Below, piece by piece: positions 58,586 to 64,000 of a stretch of 64,000 nt of DNA; position 1 is the stretch's first letter; every line of letters starts with the position of its first letter. Both the position numbers and the translations under genes were made by a program. Where the stretch lies: positions 1 to 64,000 of the forward strand of contig QOCQ01000011.1 in NCBI GenBank assembly GCA_003574685.1. The letters run 5' to 3'. Source of the stretch: Rhodospirillaceae bacterium SYSU D60007 (GTDB lineage Bacteria; Pseudomonadota; Alphaproteobacteria; Reyranellales; Reyranellaceae). Under the pieces are notes generated by a model. That model worked only from the letters and a program-made list of their open reading frames with translations. It had not been told where the DNA came from and ran no database searches.

Positions 58586-59053
58586 TCATGGTTCGTCCGC
58601 TCTGGCGCCCACGTTCGAAAACCTGGGGTTGTCGGGCAGCACGGCGAAGGCTGCCGTACTCTGTGCGATCGGCGCCGGATCGGACTCGGTATGGAACGTC
58701 ACCTCGCCGAATACGGTCGTGCGGCCGAGTTTCACCGCGCGGGCATGGCCGATCACGTCGCAATCGACCGCCGCACGCATGAAGTTGGTGGTGAGCGAAA
58801 TGGTCGCCATCGAGGGCAGCCGCCCCAGCGCCTCGGCGAAGGTGAAGACCAGCAGGGTATCGGCCATGGCCATCAGCGCCTGCCCCGCCACCACACCACC
58901 GGCGCGCTGGACGTGGGCGGAGCGCGGCAGACGGGCGCGCACGCCGTCGGCCGAGATCGACTCGATCCGCAGCCCCAGGTCGCCCACCCAGGCGGGAAAA
59001 TGCCCGCCGGGCGCCAGCATCTCCTGTGCCTGCTTGATGGTCAGGAAAGCCAT
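58586..59053 (-). CDS. PaaI-type acyl-CoA thioesterase (hotdog fold)
   Basis: 155-residue hotdog protein. RAGGVVAGQALMAMADTLLVFTFAEALGR contains the conserved loop with the catalytic Asp, though with Gly-Gln where many PaaI proteins have His-Gly-Gly. ATISLTTNFMRAAVDCDVIGHARAVKLGRTTVFGEV is the central strand region. It is divergent from the DUF2817 gene across 59 bases. The tRNA-Pro gene follows on the same strand, 77 bases after the stop. Substrate unknown. Confidence 0.85.
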   Translation of the reverse strand: MAFLTIKQAQEMLAPGGHFPAWVGDLGLRIESISADGVRARLPRSAHVQRAGGVVAGQALMAMADTLLVFTFAEALGRLPSMATISLTTNFMRAAVDCDVIGHARAVKLGRTTVFGEVTFHTESDPAPIAQSTAAFAVLPDNPRFSNVGARADEP

Positions 59054-59112
59054 CGCGCCATGCCCCCGTTCCGCTAGGATGCGACCGCACGATACACGAT
59101 CAGGGTTCCCTC

Positions 59113-60198
59113 ATGAGCGCCATCGCCGCGAATTTCGCCACCGACTACCAGGACGCGCGTCGCAAGTTCTGCGCCGCCGCGGCGGCGAGCGGCGGTCAGC
59201 TCCGCTCCTATCGCAATCCGACTCTGGGGCCCGACGGCGGCCGCCTCTTCATGGACACGGCGCGTTTCGGCGATGACGGCGCATCCAACATGCTGGTGCT
59301 GATGGCCGCGACGCACGGCGTGGAGGGCTTTTGCGGCTCGGGCGCGATGGTCAACTGGCTGCTGGGCGGCGGGCCCCCGCGCCTGCCCCGCAATGTCGGC
59401 GCGCTGCTGATCCACGGCGTCAATCCGCACGGTTTTGCGTGGATCCGCCGCGTCAACGAAGACAACGTCGATATCAACCGCAATTTTGTCGACCACGCCA
59501 AGCCGTATCCTCCCAACGACGGCTATGCCGAGATCGCAGGCGCGCTGAAACCGCCGGCGTGGGACGAGCCATCGCTGGCGGCTGCGCAGAAGGTGCTCGA
59601 CTCCTATGCCCAGCAGCACGGCGCCTTCGGCCTGCAAGCCGCCGTCACGGGCGGGCAATACACCCACCCGGACGGGATTTTCTTCGGCGGCCACAAGCCG
59701 ACCTGGTCGAACCGCACCATCCGGGCTGTTATCCGCAACGAGCTCGGCCACGCGCGGCGCATCGGGTGCATCGATTTCCATACCGGCCTTGGCCCGTTCG
59801 GACACGGCGAGATCATCGGCATCGGCGATCCGGCCCTTTCGGCCTTCGCACGGCAAAAAGCGTGGTACGGCGACGAGCTGACATCGCCCCAGGACGGCAC
59901 CTCGACATCTGCCGTCGTGGTCGGCGTGGTCATGGACGCCTTCCCGCAAGAGGCGCCGGATGCGGAATTCACCGGCATCGCGCTGGAGTACGGCACCTAT
60001 CCCGTGCCGGAAGTGCTGGAGGCCGTGCGGCGCGACAACTGGCTACACCAGCACGGTGATCTGAGGTCGGCGCAGGGCCGCGAAATGAAGGCTTACATGC
60101 AGGAGCGCTTCTACCCCGCCGGCGCCAAATGGGCGGAGCTCGTCTGGGCCCGCGCCGAAGAGGTCATCGGCAAGGCCGTACGCGGCCTCACGGCCTGA
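59113..60198 (+). CDS. DUF2817 protein (M14-carboxypeptidase-like)
   Basis: 361-residue DUF2817 member related to zinc carboxypeptidases. AATHGVEGFCGSGAMVNWLL carries the first metal-site His/Glu, NPHGFAWIRRVNEDNVDINRNF is the substrate Arg/Asn region, and CIDFHTGLGPFGHGEIIG contains a second His. No signal peptide is seen, so it probably acts in the cytoplasm on small peptides or amides. The last 11 bases overlap the convergent transporter gene. Confidence 0.9.
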   Translation: MSAIAANFATDYQDARRKFCAAAAASGGQLRSYRNPTLGPDGGRLFMDTARFGDDGASNMLVLMAATHGVEGFCGSGAMVNWLLGGGPPRLPRNVGALLIHGVNPHGFAWIRRVNEDNVDINRNFVDHAKPYPPNDGYAEIAGALKPPAWDEPSLAAAQKVLDSYAQQHGAFGLQAAVTGGQYTHPDGIFFGGHKPTWSNRTIRAVIRNELGHARRIGCIDFHTGLGPFGHGEIIGIGDPALSAFARQKAWYGDELTSPQDGTSTSAVVVGVVMDAFPQEAPDAEFTGIALEYGTYPVPEVLEAVRRDNWLHQHGDLRSAQGREMKAYMQERFYPAGAKWAELVWARAEEVIGKAVRGLTA

Positions 60199-61114
60199 CT
60201 GCAGAAGCTTGCTCACGCTGACCTTCCTCCTGCGGAGGCTGAGTCTTTCTTGACCGGCCGGCGGCGGCTTCGCGCCAGGCCATGTACGAGGTGGCAGCGA
60301 CGATGACGGCGGCGCCGAGAAAGGTGGGCAGATCGGCGCTGCGGCCGAAGAGGAAGTGGTCGAACAGCGCCGCCCAAACGATGCCGAGAAAGAAGGTGGG
60401 CTGCACCGCCGAGATGTCGGCCAGCCGGTAGGCATTGGTCATGAAGAGATAGCCGAGCTGGCCGAAGGCTGCCGCCAGCAGCAGCCAGCCAAGCTGCGCC
60501 GCTGTCGGCACCCGCCAGTCGAGGATGGCGAAGGGCAGGAAGCACACCGCCGCCAGCACGCTCTGCCAGAAGACGATCACGTGCGGGCTGTCGCGCGCCG
60601 TCAGCTTCTTGGCCACGAGGTTTGATGCGGCGATCACCGGCACCGAGGCCAGCATCATCAGCGTGCCCCCGTTCACCGCAGTGAATCCCGGCCGCACAAT
60701 GATCAGCACACCGACAAAGCCGACGATCACCGCGATCCAGCGCCGCGCACGCACGGTTTCGCCGAGGAACAGGACGGCGCCGATGGCCACGAAGATGGGT
60801 CCGCTGAAGCCCAGCGCCGCGGCCTCCGCCAGCGGGATCATCGCCACCGCCAGGTACCAGAGCACATAGCCGCCGGTGTGGAAGACCGCGCGCAGCCCGT
60901 GCAGGTGGAGCTGGTCGGTGCGCACCGCCTTGCGCCCTGCCCCCAGCAGCAGCACCGGCGCGATCATCAGCAGCCCCGCCGTCCAGCGCCCCCACGCGAC
61001 GTAGAGCGGCGGCAGGTCGGCGACCAGCAGCTTGATGGTTGCGTTCAGGCATTGGAAGAAGATGCCCGCGATCACCGCCAGTACCATGCCGCGCGCAGTG
61101 GATGAGGACAGCAT
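60188..61114 (-). CDS. EamA/DMT-family transporter (first of a tandem pair)
   Basis: 308-residue inner-membrane protein with ten hydrophobic helices in two EamA repeats. FHTGGYVLWYLAVAMIPLAEAAALGFSGPIFVAIGAVLFLGETVRARRWIAVIVGFVGVLIIVRPG is the classic first-repeat end. It probably exports or imports a small metabolite; none can be named. It follows its paralogue at 61119 by 4 bases on the same strand, an operon of two. Confidence 0.92.
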   Translation of the reverse strand: MLSSSTARGMVLAVIAGIFFQCLNATIKLLVADLPPLYVAWGRWTAGLLMIAPVLLLGAGRKAVRTDQLHLHGLRAVFHTGGYVLWYLAVAMIPLAEAAALGFSGPIFVAIGAVLFLGETVRARRWIAVIVGFVGVLIIVRPGFTAVNGGTLMMLASVPVIAASNLVAKKLTARDSPHVIVFWQSVLAAVCFLPFAILDWRVPTAAQLGWLLLAAAFGQLGYLFMTNAYRLADISAVQPTFFLGIVWAALFDHFLFGRSADLPTFLGAAVIVAATSYMAWREAAAGRSRKTQPPQEEGQREQASAVRP

Positions 61115-61118
61115 CGCC

Positions 61119-62072
61119 CTACTCGGCTGGCCGGACGGCCGGTGCCGTAGCGGCCGCTGTCGCGCAGCGTTGGCGGGCGATGCGCGATTCGTGCCGCGCC
61201 AGCCACAGCGTGCTCCCGAAGATCACGGCCGCGCCCGCGAGCGTCCAGCTCTCGGGTACGGCGCTGAACACCAGGAAGCCGCCCAGCGACGCCCAGACGA
61301 GATCGAGAAAACGCACCGGCTGGATCACCGACACGTCGGTGGCCGCGAGCGCGCGGTTGACACAGTAGTGGCCCGCCGTTCCCAGCACACCGCAGACCAC
61401 GAACCAGAACCACTGCTCCAGCGTCGGCGCGCTCCAGTAGATCGCCGCCAGCGGCAGGGTCATCAGGCCGACGCCGAGATGCTGCCACAGCACGATAACC
61501 TCGGAGCTGTCATGGCGGGTCAGCACCTTGGCCGTCAGGAATGAGGCCGCAAAGATCGGAGCCGCCGCCAGCATCAGGACGTTGCCCAGGGTCACACCCG
61601 AGAACTCAGCAGCGCCCCACGGCCGCACCACCACCAGCACGCCCGCGAAGCCCACCAGCACTGCCGCCCAGCGCGCCAGACTCATGCGCTCGCCCAGCAC
61701 CAGCACGGCGCCCAGGCACATGAAGATCGGCCCGGTGAAGCCCAGCGCCGTCATCTCCGCCATCGACACCATGGGCAGGGCAAAGAACCACAGCATCAGC
61801 CCGCCGCTGTGGAACAGGCATCGCAGCGCGGTCAGCCCCGGCGCGCGCGTCACCAGCGCACGCGGGCCCAACCGCCAGACCAGCGGCAGCAGGACCAGGA
61901 AGCCGAAGAAGTAGCGCAGCGAGCCGACCACCCAGGGATGCAGGTCGTGCGCCAGCCATTTCATGGCCGTGTTGAGGATGGCAAACAGCATGCCGCTGGC
62001 CGCCATCCACAGCATGCCGCGCAGCGTCGGAGGCAGGCCGCGCAACCGCGTCGCGGCCGTCAGGAAAGACAA
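61119..62072 (-). CDS. EamA/DMT-family transporter (second of a tandem pair)
   Basis: 317-residue paralogue of the preceding gene with the same ten-helix plan: FHSGGLMLWFFALPMVSMAEMTALGFTGPIFMCLGAVLVLGERMSLARWAAVLVGFAGVLVVVRPWG. The parallel arrangement and clear similarity indicate tandem duplication followed by divergence. It is transcribed first. The 252-base spacer to the divergent acyl-CoA-dehydrogenase-like gene contains an imperfect hairpin near 62093-62120. Confidence 0.92.
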   Translation of the reverse strand: MSFLTAATRLRGLPPTLRGMLWMAASGMLFAILNTAMKWLAHDLHPWVVGSLRYFFGFLVLLPLVWRLGPRALVTRAPGLTALRCLFHSGGLMLWFFALPMVSMAEMTALGFTGPIFMCLGAVLVLGERMSLARWAAVLVGFAGVLVVVRPWGAAEFSGVTLGNVLMLAAAPIFAASFLTAKVLTRHDSSEVIVLWQHLGVGLMTLPLAAIYWSAPTLEQWFWFVVCGVLGTAGHYCVNRALAATDVSVIQPVRFLDLVWASLGGFLVFSAVPESWTLAGAAVIFGSTLWLARHESRIARQRCATAAATAPAVRPAE

Positions 62073-62324
62073 CGGACAAACCTCAATCTGAACCGGCGCG
62101 CATCCTAGTGATGCGCCGGGCTGTTACCACCGTCACCCTCACGCATCAGCCATGCCCGCGTCCTTCAGGCCTTCCTCCGGAGAAGGGCGGAGGGTGGTCG
62201 TACCTGCGACACCAGCCCGAACGGAAAATTTGCAGTCTGTGCGGTTGTTCACAGACAAACCCCGCGAACGGCCTATTGTCGTGCCCAGTCAGCCCGGGAG
62301 CGGCTGAAGCAATGGGAGGCAAGC

Positions 62325-63503
62325 ATGGATGTCGCCATCCGCGAGGACAGGATCCTGCCGACCGAGATGCTGGAGCGGTTTGCCCAGCGGGCCGCCGTCT
62401 ACGATCGCGAGAACCGCTTCTTCACGGAAGATTTCGAGGAGCTCCGAAAGTCCGGCTACCTGACGGTCAACGTTCCGCGCGAGCTCGGCGGCGGCGGCCT
62501 GAATCTGCCCGAGACCTGCCGGCAACAGCGGCGCCTCGCCTGGTACGCCCCGGCGACGGCGCTGGGCGTCAACATGCATGTCTACTGGATCGGCGTCGCG
62601 GCCGATTTGTGGCGCGCCGGCGACAAGTCGCTGGAGTGGATGCTGCGCGAGGCCATCGCCGGCGAAGTGTTCGCCGCAGGGCACTCCGAACGCGGCAATG
62701 ATCTTCCGGTGCTGCTCTCGACGACAAAAGCGGAAAAGGTGTCGGGCGGGTTCCGTTTCACCGGCCACAAGATGTTCGGCAGCCTGATGCCGGTATGGAC
62801 CCGTTATGGCTTGCACGCCACGTGGGAAGATGCGGAAGGCGGGCCGAAGATCGTGCATGCCTTCATGCCGCGCGAGGCCAAGGGATACCGGATCGTCGAG
62901 ACCTGGGACACGCTGGGCATGCGCGCCACCCGCAGCGACGATGTCGCGCTGGAAGGCGCCTTCGTACCCGACAAGTATATCGGCCGCATGCTGCCCCCCG
63001 GTGGCGCCGACACGTACGTCGTCGCGATGTTCGCCTGGGCGCTGCTGGGTTTCGCCAACATTTACTATGCCATGGCACAGCACGCCTGCGACCTCGCCTT
63101 TCCGGCAGTCAGGAAGAAGACCTCGCTCGCGGTCAGCCGTTCCATGGCCTGTCACCCCGAGGTGCAGCATGCGGTAGCGCAGATGATGCTCACGCTCGAC
63201 CCTGTCGGCCCGCACCTTGAACAGGTGGCGCAGGACTGGTCGAACGGCGTTGATCATGGAGCAACGTGGCCGGCGAAGATCGTGTCGGCCAAGCATCACG
63301 CCGTCGAGGCGTGCTGGAAGATCGTCGACCTCGCCATGGAGATTTCAGGCGGCGCCGGCATGTTCAGAGGAACCGAACTGGAACGCCTGTTCCGCGACGC
63401 GCGTTGCGGCCGCTTCCACCCGGCCAATTCGGCGCTGGTGCACGAGATCGTGGCCAAGACGGCGCTGGGCATCGATCTGGGCGAGCAGCCCCGCTGGGGA
63501 TGA
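62325..63503 (+). CDS. Acyl-CoA dehydrogenase-like flavoprotein
   Basis: 392-residue protein of the acyl-CoA dehydrogenase superfamily. The N-terminal helical domain holds [22 protein letters not shown], the middle beta domain [36 protein letters not shown] and [23 protein letters not shown], and the C-terminal helices [32 protein letters not shown]. The pattern fits flavin-dependent monooxygenases (DszC-like) as well as dehydrogenases; a clear catalytic Glu was not identified. ATG 62325 follows GGGAGG. It is divergent from the DMT pair. Confidence 0.85.
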   Translation: MDVAIREDRILPTEMLERFAQRAAVYDRENRFFTEDFEELRKSGYLTVNVPRELGGGGLNLPETCRQQRRLAWYAPATALGVNMHVYWIGVAADLWRAGDKSLEWMLREAIAGEVFAAGHSERGNDLPVLLSTTKAEKVSGGFRFTGHKMFGSLMPVWTRYGLHATWEDAEGGPKIVHAFMPREAKGYRIVETWDTLGMRATRSDDVALEGAFVPDKYIGRMLPPGGADTYVVAMFAWALLGFANIYYAMAQHACDLAFPAVRKKTSLAVSRSMACHPEVQHAVAQMMLTLDPVGPHLEQVAQDWSNGVDHGATWPAKIVSAKHHAVEACWKIVDLAMEISGGAGMFRGTELERLFRDARCGRFHPANSALVHEIVAKTALGIDLGEQPRWG

Positions 63504-63565
63504 TCACCGTGCCGCCCCCTCCCGGTGCTATAGTCCCCGCACCGGAGGGGGATGCGGAGCCTTTG

Positions 63566-64000
63566 ATGGCGCGGGATCTGGGGCGCTGGTTGTCCGATAT
63601 CGGCCTGGGCCACCATACCGGGCGCTTTGCCGCTGACAGCATCGGCTGGGACGTCCTTGCCGAGCTGACCGAAAGCGACCTGAAGGAGCTCGGGCTACCG
63701 CTGGGCGACCGCAAGCGGCTGCTGAAGGCTATAGCCAATCTGCCCGCATCGAACGCCGCTCCAAGGCTGACGACGAACGCCGCGGAACGCCGGCAGATCA
63801 CCGTGATGTTCGTCGATCTGGTGGACTCGACTCCGCTGGCGGAGAGACTCGATCCCGAGGAGCTGCGCGAGGTCCTGCGCGGGTTCCATGCGGGATGCGC
63901 CGGCGTTATCGAGACCGAGGACGGCCACATCGCCCGTTACATGGGCGATGGCATCCTGGTCTATTTCGGCTATCCGCAGGCGCACGAGGATGATGCGGCC
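63566..64000 (+). CDS. SAM-domain class III adenylate/guanylate cyclase (runs off the end)
   Basis: The first 145 codons are visible and remain open at the window edge. Residues 1-58 form a sterile-alpha-motif domain ([43 protein letters not shown]). From about residue 76 a class III nucleotide cyclase begins: [20 protein letters not shown] with metal Asp84, and [15 protein letters not shown] with Asp128. In proteins of this layout an AAA-type ATPase and TPR repeats usually follow the cyclase; that part is outside the window. ATG 63566 follows GCGGAG. Expected product: a cAMP-signalling protein. Confidence 0.9.
   Translation, partial: MARDLGRWLSDIGLGHHTGRFAADSIGWDVLAELTESDLKELGLPLGDRKRLLKAIANLPASNAAPRLTTNAAERRQITVMFVDLVDSTPLAERLDPEELREVLRGFHAGCAGVIETEDGHIARYMGDGILVYFGYPQAHEDDAA

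Overview
The window is a GC-rich chromosomal segment with tightly packed genes on both strands, frequent ATGA/GTGA start-stop overlaps and Shine-Dalgarno sites of the GGAGG type. The gene content (Liv-type ABC cluster, TAXI-TRAP transporter, DUF982-like and CsbD-like small proteins, DUF1028, form II CoxL-like oxidoreductase, the ispB / tRNA methyltransferase / S49 peptidase / glyQ / glyS / ppdK neighbourhood) points to an alphaproteobacterium, probably a soil or freshwater heterotroph of the Rhodospirillales/Hyphomicrobiales type (Reyranella-like is a guess). No phage, IS element, CRISPR array or plasmid module was seen. The only RNA gene found is a tRNA-Pro(CGG).

Layout. 1-2.3 kb: small proteins (DUF982-like, a basic peptide, an uncharacterised 96-residue protein, a frameshifted csbD) and a secreted nuclease-fold protein. 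2.3-12 kb: CoxL-like molybdenum hydroxylase and GMC oxidoreductase on the minus strand, then a complete five-gene branched-chain-type ABC transporter on plus, closed by a convergent AraC regulator. 12.1-13.1 kb: a heavily deleted methyltransferase/cupin remnant. 13-19 kb: an rpiR - aminotransferase - TAXI binding protein - TRAP permease operon. 19-22.7 kb: a 5-oxoprolinase set (pxpC, pxpB on minus; cupin and pxpA on plus) and a hidden 40-residue lipoprotein gene. 22.9-30.4 kb: orphan acyl-CoA carboxyltransferase beta subunit, a frameshifted GNAT gene, two uncharacterised genes, MFS transporter, D-erythronate dehydrogenase, lipoprotein, omega-amino-acid:pyruvate aminotransferase. 30.4-38.3 kb: alanine dehydrogenase with a divergent Lrp regulator, thioesterase, LysR, AcuI-type reductase, dihydroorotase-family enzyme, YgfZ, DUF1028 and HIT proteins. 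38.3-44.7 kb: a sugar-type ABC transporter (ATPase, two permeases, binding protein), MeaB and an amidohydrolase. 44.8-57 kb: housekeeping core (ppdK, glyS, glyQ, S49 peptidase, methyltransferase, ispB, apt) interrupted by a three-gene polar amino-acid ABC transporter. 57-64 kb: a truncated TonB-receptor fragment, two dodecins, tRNA-Pro, thioesterase, DUF2817 protein, two EamA transporters, an acyl-CoA-dehydrogenase-like enzyme and, cut by the window end, a SAM-domain class III cyclase.

How the genes fit together. The dominant theme is scavenging: five transport systems (Liv, TAXI-TRAP, sugar ABC, amino-acid ABC, MFS) next to catabolic enzymes. The best supported metabolic link is aminotransferase plus alanine dehydrogenase plus Lrp regulator: the transaminase would produce L-alanine from pyruvate and the dehydrogenase would return it to pyruvate and ammonia. 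PxpABC returns 5-oxoproline to glutamate. AcuI, the carboxyltransferase subunit and MeaB are consistent with propionyl-CoA metabolism but are scattered and lack their usual partners here.

I found no convincing new defence or biosynthetic system. The most unusual material is genetic decay (the methyltransferase/cupin remnant, the TonB fragment, two single-base frameshifts), three kinds of palindromic intergenic repeat, a flavin-site-divergent dodecin pair and a short lipoprotein gene easily missed by gene callers.
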